Source: Sophora flavescens (taxonomy: Eukaryota > Streptophyta > Magnoliopsida > Fabales > Fabaceae). From it: a stretch of 64,000 nt of DNA. The first letter of the stretch is position 1; each line of letters begins with the position of its first letter. The translations under genes were made by a program, and so were the position numbers. The notes below the pieces were generated by a model. It saw only the letters and a list, made by a program, of their open reading frames with translations, did not search any database and was not told where the DNA came from. This document shows, in pieces, positions 23,175 through 35,689 of the stretch. The DNA is taken from the NCBI GenBank assembly GCA_030762895.1, contig CM061070.1:48902831-48966830 (forward strand), given 5' to 3'.

Positions 23175-25215
23175 GCTTCCAAGAAAACAAATCCTTCTGA
23201 GTCCATTAAATTTTATGGAATATGGATAATGAATTATCCATACTTTATGACATAAGGTCGTGTTCCACCCCACATCATAAATTATTACATTCGTATTTTC
23301 ACTAAGTCGTTCTTGACTTAGGTTTTTTTCAGTTTACCATAAAATCTCACCTTTGAAAACTAAAATCCTTTTGGCTTAAAACCAACACCTTTAGATAAAA
23401 TCAAATCCATTTTCAAGAGTAATTTCCCTCAAAGATACATAGGAATCAATTTCTCCAAAACATTTTCTCAAAAATCCTTTAAAACGTTTAACAAAGGTTT
23501 CGCCACTTTTTACTGAATTTAGGCCCAAAAGCCATATTTTTTTAAAAAAAAATATGGTTCTTCACCTCAAATGTATTACTCTCCTATGTTATATTGGTCA
23601 TATGAAAATGTTGAAACACTGATTACAAAAAAATTCCTTATTTAGAAAAAAAGCTTATAACTTTTTTATGTATTAATCCAATTGACACCAAACCAATTTC
23701 TATGGTTTTGTCTCATCAAGGACTACAATCATAACACACAAGAATATGAATTTCAGTGCAGCCACTGAAATTCTCAGAAATTGCATTTTAGTCCCTAAGG
23801 ACTCATAAATTCATTCAATCCTCATCAAAATTATTCAAACAAATTAATTCAACTTGAAACCCCATGAACCAGTTATGACCGAATGGCCTAAACAAGTGGT
23901 CTAAAAAAATTTCTCAAATAGTCATGCATCATATAATCATATTCAACATCAATAATAATTATACTACAAACACAAACATCAATCAATCCTTCCAAGAGGA
24001 TCACACATATATAAAACAATGAATTTCACAACTTTCACACTTATGATTTACCAGACCATTTATACTAAATAAACTATCAACATATCTACCCTAAGGTAGG
24101 ATGATGGTAATCTCCCCCATACCTCTTGTAGCTCACTTAACTTAAGAAAATTGATGATGGTGGCCCACCTTGAGGTCGCGGTTTTGAGAGGGTTTTAACC
24201 TAGCAAGACAAAATTCATTCAACAAAGAGTTATCTACATGAATCTAGCTATGAACAAGAAGGATGAATCATGAAAATAACTTTACTTGAAGTGAATAAAA
24301 TGGATGAACCAAGAAATCAAGTTCTTGATCCAAAAATACCCATTTTGTTAGAAGTCTCTAAATGGGTTTTCGTGTGAAATCACAAAGGCTTAGAAAGTCA
24401 AGAAGAGCATGAATATGCTCTTAGTTTTTCAAGAGATAAAGTGAATGACGAGTTATGAAGTTGGGTAGGACATACCCATTTTTCAAATTTGGTTAAAAAT
24501 GGAAAATGGTAAGAAGAACATAGACTTAAATGATTGTGGAAAGTGTGAATAAGGTGTTAAAAAGTTGAAACAAAGATTGGACGCTCACCTCCTTACTTTG
24601 GCCGAAACTTCTGTGGAGAAAGAAGAAGAACTTTGCTCCTTGGAGAAGATGAAATTATAGGAAGATGAAGATGAAAGTGTGTGATTGATGTAGATTGCCA
24701 AAATTTAGTGGTAGTAAGCTGGTTTAGAGTGATTAACTTTGAGGTTTTCTCTAAAAAATATGAGGTTTTTGCCCTAGGACTCCAATGTTTCACTTTTGGG
24801 TCGGTCAAGAGGGGCTTTATATAGATTTTCCAAGAGATAATCGATTATATAGAGCTATATAATCGATTGCACATATCATAATCGATTATGGCACTCCTCA
24901 TAATCGATTATGCATGTTCTATTTCAGGTTTTTCAGTTCCAGACAACTCATAATCGATTATGGGTTGTCATATGATCGATTATGATGATTCTGAACTTCA
25001 GGAACTCAGTCCAGAAACCTTGTAATCGATTATGGTGGTTCAAATAATCGATTATTGGGCCAAAACAAAGAAGAACCCTCAAAATTGATTGTTTATAGGA
25101 ATACAAAGGATCAAGAAGGTTATTAAAACATTTATACAATAAGTTGTTTTACCCAATTATGCTCTAACATAAACCACGTAACAATCAAACTTAAAAAGAA
25201 GAATTGGGGTGTTAC
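23175..25215 (-). repeat. Older gypsy-type LTR remnant, right part
   Basis: Continuation of 3646-4800 after the nested element. It contains a block 'ctaccctaaggtaggatgatgg' parallel in position to the CACCCTACGCAG block of the Tekay LTR, and ends in ATTGGGGTGTTACA at 25202-25215, the same terminus as the other Tekay-type LTRs. No polypurine tract follows, so it is a solo or truncated LTR. No coding sequence is recognised; small ORFs here have no motifs. Confidence 0.55.
24836..25090. repeat. Cluster of TAATCGATTA palindromes
   Basis: About eight copies of (A/T)ATCGATTAT(G), near 24838, 24861, 24878, 24900, 24948, 24971, 25022 and 25044, at irregular spacing of roughly 15-50 bp. The intervening sequence is unrelated, so this is not a tandem array. 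Confidence 0.9.
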
Positions 25216-26454
25216 ACTAAATATCATGTTAATGGCTCATTACTTTATTCATTCAATAGAGTTGTAAATTACAAAAGTTTGGTCTACAAATAGGACTCAC
25301 GAGCATTGTAAAATTGGTACCTTGAAGAGTGTGATACAAAGACTCCTCATTCTCTCCTCTCTTCTCTCTTACTCCATTCTTTATTATTCTTAGTTTATAA
25401 TATGTCGATATTGTTTTGCTTCATTTCATAACATATTCATATTTCTTACTAATAATTATAATTTTTAGTTTTAAAAGTTATAATTAATTAATAAAAATAT
25501 AATTGAAATAGTTAAATAGCCTCACCTTGAAATTTATTTTCAGTGAGTTGAACATTGAACTAGTTTAATTATCAGTCAATCTGTAATGGCAAACTCAAAA
25601 CTAAAATCACATAATTATACTTGTAATCATAATTATATTTATAATAATATTTGAAGATTGATAAACAACTAAACCTTACACAATCATATAATTGTAAGAC
25701 AAATACTAATCAATGACTTATGAACACTCGTTAAAAAATAATAAGTAAAAAATTTCACTAAAAATTAATATATTCAACATATAAAAAATTAAAAAATTTA
25801 TCATTTCCTATTCTGAGTACTAAAAATTATTTCAGATGAAAATTTTTGTAATTAAACTATGTCACCCTAACATATGAATATTTTTCCTATTTTCTAGTCA
25901 AATTTTGGAGCAAGTTGGATATGGATAAGAAATTTCATCAGTACCTCTAAGTAGTAGATATTATAGAAAATAAAAGAGTTTAGCAATTTTAACATTTGGT
26001 CCTAATATATGATTGATTTTGTTTCTATTTTAAGACCAAATTTCATAATAAGTCGAACAATAAAATAAATTTACTTGGTATTCTTTAGTACTAGATAACG
26101 AAAAAAGAAAATGATATGGACCATTTACTAAAATTTTGAGATTACATTAACTAAATCCTAAGGAAAAAATTTATATGAACAAAAACCAAAATTGATAAAT
26201 TTTATAGGGACTAAAAACTTATTTAAACCTATATTAAATAATGAACTAAATATCCGATAAGACCTCCTGGTCGCAAATGGCTGAAGCCCATCCCACAACA
26301 GAATATGACCACATAAAATAGCAAAGTAAACGCCAAGTTGATGTTGCTAGTACGCGGCGGCTGAGGTCCATGTTCACCATGTGTAAAGAGTCTAAAGACC
26401 CTCTCCTGCTCATAACAACTTGAGAGGCTGCAAAGCATTTCTTGCCACAACAAA
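25216..26454. other. Intergenic region upstream of the kinase gene
   Basis: AT-rich, no gene seen. The part at about 25236-25400 reads like the U5 end of a copia-type LTR (a 'ttcattcaatagagttgtaaa' phrase followed by pyrimidine-rich 'ctctcctctcttctctctt'), but no boundary can be fixed. I could not pick a convincing TATA box for the kinase gene by eye. Confidence 0.5.
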
Positions 26455-28758
26455 ATGGTCACTTTTCATAAATTTTCCCTTCTGTTGACGGTGTTGTTTC
26501 TTCTAGGGCCTGTAACATGCAAGAATCGGTGCACGGATAAGTGTGGACACGTTCATATTCAATTTCCGTTTTATCTCAAAAATAGCAACCTCAATCACAC
26601 AGCTTATCCTCATGGGTTTGATCTATTATGTACTGATAAACATGAGACTGTGCTCAATCTACCTTCTGTTCCAGTCAGATTTTATGTCAAACACATTGAT
26701 TACCAATCTCAGCGAATTCAAGTCTATGACCCTAATAATTGCCTTCCAATCCAGCTTTTAACACCTGGCAATTCGTCAATTTCTCCTTACCATTTGGAAT
26801 CAGGTTTCACGAATAACGTTTCCTTCTTCCACTGCTCTTCAAGATCATCATCCTGCCCAGTTTTGCAACTTGGATCTGATAGAGAAAATTTCATTGACCC
26901 TGAAATATTATCTTGCACCAAGGTAAGTGATGTTTCCTCTGTCGAGTGGCACATTCCGGAATTTTGGGATGACCGGAATTCTTTGATTTTGGGGTGGTTG
27001 AAGCCTGATTGTAGGACATGTGAAGCACAAGGGAAGAAATGTAAGTTGAAGAACAATGGCACCCGAGGTGAAACTGAATGTTTCATTTGCAAAACAAACA
27101 AGAAACAAACAACAACTATTGTACTAATAGCTTCAGGTATGTAATTTTCTTAACTGTCCTCTTTTTTCTCTTCAATTAGTTGCTACCCATGAATCAAACT
27201 TTAAAATAGTCCTTAATGTCGGAATGAAGATTTGTTATCTCATTTTGGTACAGTAGACCCTATTCCACACCAATATATCTTACCATTAAAATTTCGTATA
27301 ATGTGCATACGTGGAAAGATATTATTGGTAAAGAGAGGCTTGATAAATAAAATGAGACAACAAATCCTTGCAGATACAATTAATTGGACACATTTTGATC
27401 ACTCCTAGCTAAATTATGCAATTATTTACTTTTACTTTTTGAATTTTGATACTAATATAGTTGAAATATCATAGTAATTATGTTTATAGTGACTAATGTC
27501 AACTTTTAAAATACTATTTCTTTTTTAGTTTATAATTTATGCTTTTAAAACAATATTGTTTCTCATGTCCGTGAAGTATACTATCAATACTTCCGAAGTT
27601 TTGCTACCTTTTTTTTGTATGATTATTAAAGAAAAATGATGTTTCATGACAGGGGTGATAATTGGTTTGGTGTTTTTGCCGTTATTGGTCATTGCATTGC
27701 TTCACATCTATCGGTATTTTAAGATGAAAGGAGAAGACCAGGCTAGGATTGAGAAATTCTTGGAGGATTATAGGGCAATGAAGCCTACAAGATTCACCTA
27801 TGCTGATATTAAGAGAATAACAGGTGGTTTTAATGAAAGCTTAGGCGAAGGAGCTCATGGAGCAGTGTTTAAAGGTATGCTTTCCCAAGAAATTCTAGTT
27901 GCTGTGAAGATACTAAATGACACACAGGGAGATGGGAAGGATTTCATTAATGAAGTGGGAACCATGGGCAAAATTCATCATGTCAATGTTGTTCGTTTGC
28001 TTGGATTCTGTGCCGAAGGATTTCATCGCGCTCTTGTCTATGATTTCTTTCCAAATGGTTCGCTGCAGAAATTCTTAGCTCCACCAGACAACAAGGATGT
28101 TTTCCTTGGTTGGGAGAAGTTGCAACAAATTGCTGTTGGTGTTGCGAGAGGGATCGAGTATCTCCATCTGGGTTGTGATCATAGAATCCTTCATTTCGAC
28201 ATTAATCCCCACAATGTGTTACTAGATGATAACTTCACTCCAAAAATTACTGATTTTGGACTTGCCAAATTGTGTCCCAAAAATCAAAGCACAGTATCCA
28301 TGACCGCAGCCAGGGGAACCTTGGGCTACATTGCCCCTGAAGTTTTCTCAAGAAACTTTGGGAATGTGTCTTATAAGTCTGACATTTACAGCTATGGAAT
28401 GTTGCTGCTAGAGATGGTTGGAGGAAGAAAGAATACAAATATATCAGCTGAGGAAACTTTCCAAGTTCTATACCCAGAATGGATTCATAATTTGCTTGAA
28501 GGAAGAGATATACAAGTTAATATTGAGGATGAGGGAGAGATTAAAATTGCAAAGAAACTTGCCCTTGTAGGACTTTGGTGCATTCAGTGGAACCCAGTTG
28601 ATCGTCCATCCATTAAAACTGTGGTGCAAATGCTTGAAGGCAAGGGAGACAAGTTAGTGGCTCCCCCTACTCCTTTTGACTCTACTGGTTCTACTAGTGC
28701 AAATGCACCAGCTAGACATCTGAATTTCGAGTTAGAAGTTATTCACGAAATAGAATAA
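26455..28758 (+). CDS. LRK10-like receptor kinase, two exons
   Basis: Coding exons 26455-27136 and 27653-28758; the intron of 516 bp starts TCAG/GTATGT and ends CATGACAG, and both sides are phase 1, giving 595 residues. Residues 1-22 form a signal peptide. Next comes a cysteine-rich extracellular part with the GUB_WAK pattern (CTDKCGHVHIQFPF) and a WAK-associated Cys cluster (CRTCEAQGKKCKL, CFIC). A membrane segment at about 219-250 leads to a Ser/Thr kinase domain. Kinase signs: GEGAHG loop (about 292-297), VAVK lysine at about 313, HFDINPHN catalytic loop with Asp at about 410, DFG at about 428, GTLGYIAPE. It belongs to the leaf-rust-10-like/PR5K-type receptor kinase group, thought to act at the plasma membrane in defence or stress signalling. 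HFD instead of HRD makes it a non-RD kinase; the loop lysine is Asn. No stop or frameshift is seen. The natural ligand cannot be told from sequence. Confidence 0.92.
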
Positions 28759-29176
28759 GGTCACTATTAAGGCTAGTCAAATGTATTCAGTAAAATAAGA
28801 GTTGTAAGATCTATTCAGCATCACTATCTATTACCCATATAAGCTTATCTACTTGTGTATTGTTTCTTAAATTATACTTCTAGGATTATACAATGCCAAT
28901 TATTTCGTACATTATTCCACTAGGATTATACTCGACAGTCTTGGTTTCTGAGATGTGGTGTGAATAGGACACCAATTAATTTATTTTAGTTAGTGCTGAC
29001 CTGCAACATAAAATTATTCTTTCCTCTGGTTCCGCTCGTTGTAATTGTGTTAGTACAAGGAAATATGTGAGAAACGAATAGAAGGAAATTTTTTGTTGCA
29101 AATTATTATTGCAATTTCATGTCTGTTGCACATTATATTTGGAGGATTTAATACTTTGGCTTTTGATGTGTCTTAT
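28759..29176. other. 3' flank of the kinase gene
   Basis: AT-rich, no gene seen. It should hold the 3' UTR; ATTATACTTC and AATAAGAG-type A-rich stretches are present but no single polyadenylation signal stands out. Confidence 0.5.
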
Positions 29177-29510
29177 TTTTTTTTTATAAGCAAAAATATA
29201 TTAAAAGAGTAAAAGGGATACTCAAGTGTATACAAAGATAACTTTCAAAAATACACTAGGCAAACCAAGGTAAAGCTTCAACCAAAAGCCCAACCTAGGC
29301 AACATGGTTGAAAGTATTAACTTAGTCCCCACCTCATTAGAAACAAATGAAACAAAGATAATGAGATCATGAGAATAAGACAACCGCCCAAACAACTAAA
29401 AGGAGAGTATGCACAGAACTTTTCCATCGTAGGTGCCTAAGTCCCAAACAGAAGCAAAAAATAGGCGCAGCATCCAACAGGTTTTGTCCCTAAAATGCTC
29501 GTTTTTTCTT
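29177..29510 (-). mobile_element. Possible 5'-truncated LINE tail
   Basis: On the plus strand a run of T at 29176-29186 is followed by ATAAGCAAAAATATATTAAA and a block that, read on the minus strand, resembles plant LINE 3' UTRs. Its minus-strand 3' end is thus an A-tail. A second A-tail in the other orientation (29563-29571) follows a 'cctcttctttgtatcc' phrase, perhaps another tail. No coding part and no clear target duplication found. Confidence 0.4.
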
Positions 29511-29646
29511 GATTAGTTTTTGTTTTTGTTTTTGGGCCTTAGCCTCTTCTTTGTATCCAAAAAAAAAAATTGTTTTCAATGTTTTAAAATGATCTGATTA
29601 TAAAAAGGATAGATATATCAGAATATGTATCATCAAAACATGAATG

Positions 29647-29666
29647 TATATATATATATATATATA
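29647..29666. repeat. (TA)10 microsatellite
   Basis: A pure TA run of 20 bp between the LINE-like tail and the solo LTR. Confidence 0.95.
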
Positions 29667-29840
29667 CAAAATAACTATATTAGGAACCAATTTTATTTCT
29701 TGATTTGTTTTGACAAAATAAGAAGTCACAAATTTTAATTCTCATTGTGTCAAATATGGTACACAAATAAATATGTTAAGAACACCTCCACCCTTCTTGA
29801 AAGTTGGAAACAACTATGTTTATATATAGTAGTTGCCAAA

Positions 29841-32800
29841 TGTAACACCCTGTTTTTCGTGTGCTTAATTATTAGTAAATGCATGCTTTAATGTATTTAA
29901 TTGTGATAAAATCCAGAGGATGATTTTATTTTAAATAAAATCATTTTCTTGTGTTATTTTACTGTATGAAGTCACAGTAAAATTTTCGGTATAAAATTCA
30001 GACGAAAGCTTGAGTCCGGGTTTTCAAAGCCGATGACGAGTTTCATCGAGCTAGAGACCTAATATTGACTCGTGAACGAGACGATTAGTGTTTTTTTTTT
30101 ATGTTTTGTGTGGGTTTGGAGTGTTTTGAGAAATCTTGTTCGGGGCCGAATTTCCGAGTATTACCCGGGCGAATCGTCGGGAAATACGATCGGGAAATTC
30201 ATCTGATGCATGTTGGAGCATAGCAAAAATGGAGTAGATTGACTTATGTGAAGGCTATGACATAGGCATGTCCATGGCCATACCTTCCTTACACCAATCA
30301 AGTCAAATCACCATACTTTCTTACACACACCTTACCTACACCATACCTCCTTTCTTCTCAACCAAATCAAGCTCTTCTCTCCCCTCCAATCTGCCCCAAA
30401 ACTGACGCCCTCCCCCTCTCTTTTCCTTCTTCTATTTAAGTTTCAAAGTGTAACCATTTCACACTTTTGCTTCCTTTCACAAAAACACTTTTTTTTACAA
30501 CTATTCATCTTCTTCTTCACACAACTAAAGGTACCATTTTTACTAAGTTTTTCAAGTTGTGTTCTTCATCAAAGTTGTTCATATTGGTAAGGGTAATGTC
30601 CCTATACCATTTGTTTTTCAAGTTTTGGCTTTATTTTCATAGTTGATGTTTTGAGTTCATAATATGCTTTTAAACTTCAAAACATTCTCAAAAATTGTAG
30701 AAAACTCCGATTGAGGTGAAACCAATTTCTATATTCTTATTTTTACTTCCTCTACAACATACTAAAATCTTGTGGAAAACAAAAATCTCGAACACCATTT
30801 TCTGTACTGGACAGAATCTATGTCTTTTGTGCCATATGAGTTTTGTTTCATCTTTGCTTGGTTAAGCTTGTGTTTGAGTGTTATTCCAATATGATCATGA
30901 CCAAGAGCTCCTATGTACATAAGGATGCTAGGTTTAAGTGATTGGAAAAGTTTAGAAACTTTTATGTATTTTCATGAAAAAGTGAAAACTCTAAGTGTTT
31001 TGTTATATGTACTTTGAGGTTTTTCCAAAGTGATCATGGATTTGGGCTCCTTGGCGTATAAGGATGCTAGATCCAAGAGATTGGAAAGTTTGAAAACCTC
31101 TAACCCTCATTTTTACTCAAGGCCGAATGGTAGTGTTTGTGGCCTAGGGTATTTGATTTTTTCATTTTTCCAAAATGATCAAGGTTTTAGGCTCCTTACT
31201 AGGTATGGATGCTAACCTAAAGAGATTGGAAAATTTAGAACATCCTAACCTATTTTAGAGGATGAAAACCGAAACCCTAAGTTGATGACTTAGTGGGATT
31301 CCTGATTCAAACTTGTTAAACTTTTGGTGTTTAAGAACTCCTAGCACTTAAGGATCATAAATCCATAAGTTGCATGATTTTTGGAAACCTTAATCCAAAA
31401 CCATTGTTGAAAACCGAACCTATGCCTTGTGGCTAGTGTTCTTTGATTAAAAAAAATCTAACCTATGGTTTCATGTGTGTAACCTTAGATTCGTTACGCG
31501 CGGACGTTCGTGATCCTTAGTTTTCGTATTCGGAACCCTTATCGTCTTTTGAGGTAAGAGGGGATTTCCGAAAGATATTCAATAACTGTATGCATGTGTG
31601 TATTTGATTAATTGTTTACTTGACTGTTATTGAGTTACTGGATTATATGAAATGTTATGCTATTATATGAAGTTGAATTGTATCGTTATATATGTTGAGA
31701 TGTATAACTGTGATGAACTGTGATATTGGCATTGAACTGTGAATATATATATGTGTACATACTGCTGTTGTTGTTTGAAGTTTGCTAAGCCGGACGTGTG
31801 TCTGTGCTCAATCATTAATAAGGATTAAAAACCTTAATAAGCTTTGAAGATGAAAGGATGGGTGTTCTTTTCGAAAAAGCTTGAATGTTTAAAAGTACTT
31901 GTTTTATGTGACAATATAGTTTTAGTGATTTCTAGAATGCAAGAGAAAAACCCTTTTCGAACTATGTGTTTTAAGTGAAAACTTTCGAAAATATTTTACA
32001 ATATCCTATTGGGAATTTTCAAAGTTAAAAGTGTTTCAAAAACGTTTTATAAAGGATTTTCAAAAGAAAAGGTTTTCTCCCNAATGATTTAGAAACTTTC
32101 GATAGCCAAGATAGGTTATCGAGGCTTTCGATTTCGAAAATTGTTTTCGTCAAATGAAAGATAAGTACTAAAAGAATAGGAATCTAGACGTGAGACGCCG
32201 CCTCTAGTTTTCCATGCTTAGCACGTGATCTTGGATCAGTGTTAATTCGGGACCGTAAAGTCCTATTCGTAATGTTATGGACTTCAAGTCCACCCGCGGA
32301 ATCGAGGACAGTTCGTTCGATTTCCGTTGTTGTGGGCTATTGTCCTTAGCATGATAAGTAAAACATGACTAAAAGTATATTGATTTCCATTACCACAAAC
32401 CTTGACTGTGTGGCCACGGTCTAGGTGTTGGGATTGAGCATCTTGATTGTGTGTCCTATGTTTCTAAGTTTTCAAGTGATGGGGAAATAATGTTAAGTCA
32501 TTAGCTTTGAGCTTTGACAGGTGAAATATTTACACAAAGAAAAACCTTAAAAGGAAAGTTTTTATTCATATGCATTTCCGGCAGACGTGCCTTTGCTTAT
32601 TGGACGATACCCATGGGGTATCCGAGAGTCGATCACATTGCTAGCTGTTTCGTTAATGGCATGTGGCGTTGTCCACCAAGAGGCCCGGTGCATCAGGATG
32701 CGGTGGCAACAGCCGGTGGGCGAGCTTGACCAACTCTATCTTCTCCAGTGATAACATGGTGTTGTGATCTCATGAGATTAGGATAGAGCCCGATATTGAA

Positions 32801-33936
32801 GTGTCATGCACATTTTGAAAATCGATTGTACGGGCTTGAGGACCCCTTGATATAACATTGTTATATTATGATGATTATGCATGCTTTAATCGTTGATCCG
32901 ATTTCGTGTTGCATGTATCATGTATATGGTTGTTGTGGGATATATCTTATGACGGTATCTCACTCTTGCATGTTTGTATGTTCTTTTATTTTCCTCGTAC
33001 CGGGTATGCGTATGCTATAGATGGACCCTCTTGCCCCTCTTGTACCTGAGGTCACACGGACATAGACTTTTGACGAGGCCGACAGGATTGGGAATTGGAG
33101 GATGGACGCGAATGCGACTACGGCGACGCACCGAGGGCCAATCACTACTCACCGAAGCTAATATACATGGAGAGCCTGTTAGGGAGGATCCACTCGGTGG
33201 AATCCAGAACGTGATTCTTCCACCGCCATGGTTGTACCCGAACACGCTACAGGAAGCCGGTCTACTTCACCCTCACGTTGAGCCTGCGCGAGCCGGAAGA
33301 GGAGGAACCGATGGAGGAAGATCCTGAAGAAGATCCCAAGAGGATCCCGAGGAGGAGCCTCATGAGCCGGTAGACGACCGGTGGGATGAGGAGCTCGAGG
33401 CGGGTTATCACACTATGGATATTGAGGAGGAGGATGTCCCGTTGGATGACGGAGGAGAGGTGATTGACCCGGAGCCGGAGACTTCTTCTTGTGGGAGCGT
33501 TTGTGGCCACTCCGAGTGTCGTAGGCATTGGTAGTGGTTGGAGGCTTTGTTTTGAGTGGTCCGTTAGTCTTGGCTTTTGAGCTTTTCTTTTGAGTTTAGA
33601 TTCCCAGATTCCCATTCCCAGTTGGTGTTTTATTTACCTTATCTTCTCAGTTATGTTTCAGTTATGTTTTCGTTTCTGTTGGCCATATTGATTAAGGCCG
33701 TGGTGTAATGTTAAAACCTAAGACCTTTCGAGGCAATGTTATATGTATGTATCTGTTGTCGTTTTCAAGTTGTGAGTTTCTTTACCTTTTACTTCTTTTC
33801 TTTTCAAAAAAAAATTAAGTACCTTTTTGGTAACCTTGGGTATGTTGAATAATCTTTTTCCGAAAGCGACCAGCATTTAAACGAGTATTTTTCCGCAAAA
33901 AGGGTAACCATGTGATGACCAAGTTAGGGTGTCACA
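29841..33936 (+). mobile_element. Solo LTR of a Tekay-type gypsy element
   Basis: It begins TGTAACACCC at 29841 and ends GGGTGTCACA at 33936. CCAAA precedes it (29836-29840) and follows it (33937-33941), so this is one LTR of 4096 bp left by recombination between LTRs, or deposited alone. The ends are the plus-strand form of the Tekay-type ends seen at 4801 and 39194 (TGTAACA...GTCTCA). A short block about 150 bp in (TTCAGACG) also occurs in the 39194 LTR. No internal retroviral domain is present. An undetermined base (N) sits at 32082. ORFs near 32974-33615 have no recognisable domain. Confidence 0.88.
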
Positions 33937-33941
33937 CCAAA

Positions 33942-35310
33942 CATTTTCACTACACTTTACAAACTAAACTAAAGAAGAAATTTTGAGCTGAGAGGAATTC
34001 AATTGATTTCATATAGAAAAAATAATTTGGTTCATAACATATGATATACTTTTCTGTGAAATTTTATCGCTAAACTAATAAGAAGAATTTAACTGAGTTG
34101 CTATCGAAATGAAAAAAATCAATGAGTAAATGATATTATAATTTAATTCATTTTTTGAGTTGTTGACTGAGACCACCATCAAAGTGTATTCGAATATGAA
34201 GTTACTCTAAGAAAAAATAGAAAATAATTGGATCAACACTTATATCATGAGGATTGGTTATCTTATTATTTGCATAAAGGAATGTTTAAATTTTTTTTTT
34301 TTTGACAAAATAATGCTTAATTCATGTTGCTAGGATAAAGAGTATAAGCATCAACCAAATGCATTTACCATCAAATATTTAATCTTATACAACCAATAGT
34401 GTAAACATTTGGACATAAAATATCTTCAAAGTACAAAATAATTTTAATTTGCATTCCAGATAATTATATGTGATTAGGTAGAGGAATAATATTTTAGAAG
34501 TATCTGTTATATTTTATTAATTTATACGCAAAATGCTACACATTAGAATATATTTACATCTTTGTTAATAAGTTATGAATAGAAAGTCAAAAATTAGCAT
34601 TTAACATTATAAAAGACGGTAAAAAATATGGATCGCAATATTTTAAAACTAACATATTGGCAAATGAATAATGGAGTTGATTCTAATTATTTTTATTCTA
34701 AACCCTAAACCCTAATAAAAATAATTGGAATCAACTCCATTATTTTTTTCCGTCAAAAAATAAAATAATGAAGTTGATTCTAATTATTTTTATTAAGAAT
34801 TACATTTAAATTTGAACATTAAATCATCAATTTTAAGTCACATTAGCATATTTTACTATTTGCAATAAATTTGAACTTCTGGAGCTATTAGTGAGTGTAG
34901 ATGTCTGTGCGACACTCACGAAAACTTATCATATAAATTTTATTTTTTCAGTATTTCAATATAAAGAGGATGTAATAAATTGTTTAAAATTATAATATCA
35001 ATACATGTATCGGTTAAATTTGTATCAATGTATAGAATAACAATTTTAGGAACCAATGCCACCTGACTAAACAATTTTTCTCTCCTATTTCGATAATCGA
35101 TACCCATATTCATGCTTTCATCTCTGCTTGATATCTTTATACCAGTTATTGCTGCAAGTTCAAAATATTGTACTAATAAGTTATGGTTACAATTTAAAAC
35201 TTTCCTTTACAATATGGTAGCACATAAATTGTGACTTTTGGTGGGTGTTATCCCCTTAAAAAAAAAAGGTTAAGTAAATCAAGCAGATAAAATAAAAATG
35301 CTAGCTAGAA
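33942..35310. other. AT-rich spacer with a hairpin
   Basis: No gene seen. It holds the inverted repeat listed separately, scattered A- and T-runs, and a short TTAGGG-like segment within the hairpin loop. Confidence 0.6.
34667..34744. repeat. 31-bp inverted repeat with telomere-like loop
   Basis: The arm 34667-34697 and its reverse complement 34714-34744 match at 30 of 31 positions. The 16-base loop reads CTAAACCCTAAACCCT, two units of the plant telomere repeat. A third, direct copy of the first arm lies at 34764-34794 (one mismatch). This may be a remnant of a small inverted-repeat element or a repaired double-strand break. Confidence 0.9.
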
Positions 35311-35319
35311 TAATTAGCC

Positions 35320-35689
35320 TTAATACTCGGGGGTATCAGAGGAGGTAGCTGAACCAGGATAAAACTCGATTTGCATTTTCTCTCTCCCTTAACTCTTTAT
35401 TTGATTTATTATTGAATGTATGATTTAAGTAATTTGTTAAGGATGCTTGCATCATTTGATTAGTAAACTAGTTTGTTCATATCTGAAATCAACACTATTG
35501 TTAATCTTTCTTTATACGTTTCAAGTCTAGATTGAATTAAATGTTGCAAAAACACATTTTGGTTTGTTGGTTGACAAAATCCTTTTCATAATTAAAGAAA
35601 ATAATATGTTTTTTCAAAAAAGGGGAAAAACTTTTATAAAGTAGCTATACTCAATTCAATCCTCCCTTCTTGAATATTAAGAAGCCACA
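35320..35689 (+). repeat. SIRE-like LTR fragment, 3' end
   Basis: It contains GTAGCTGAACCAGGATAAAA near 35346 and the terminal phrase ACTCAATTCAATCCTCCCTT followed by TTGAATATTAAGAAGCCACA, which recurs in inverted form at 42756-43090. Such R/U5 phrases are typical of the SIRE/Maximus copia lineage. It ends in CA at 35689, directly against the next LTR's TG. Confidence 0.6.

Noticed and set aside
24593..25139. Minus-strand ORFs near the ATCGAT cluster
   Set aside because: Short, no domains, overlapping a motif cluster in LTR remnant.
32974..33615. Two overlapping ORFs of about 117 residues in the solo LTR
   Set aside because: Opposite strands of one GC-richer block, no motif on either strand, and the sequence is LTR by its boundaries.
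34698..34713. Telomere repeat
   Set aside because: Only two units inside a hairpin loop, so not a telomere or long interstitial array.
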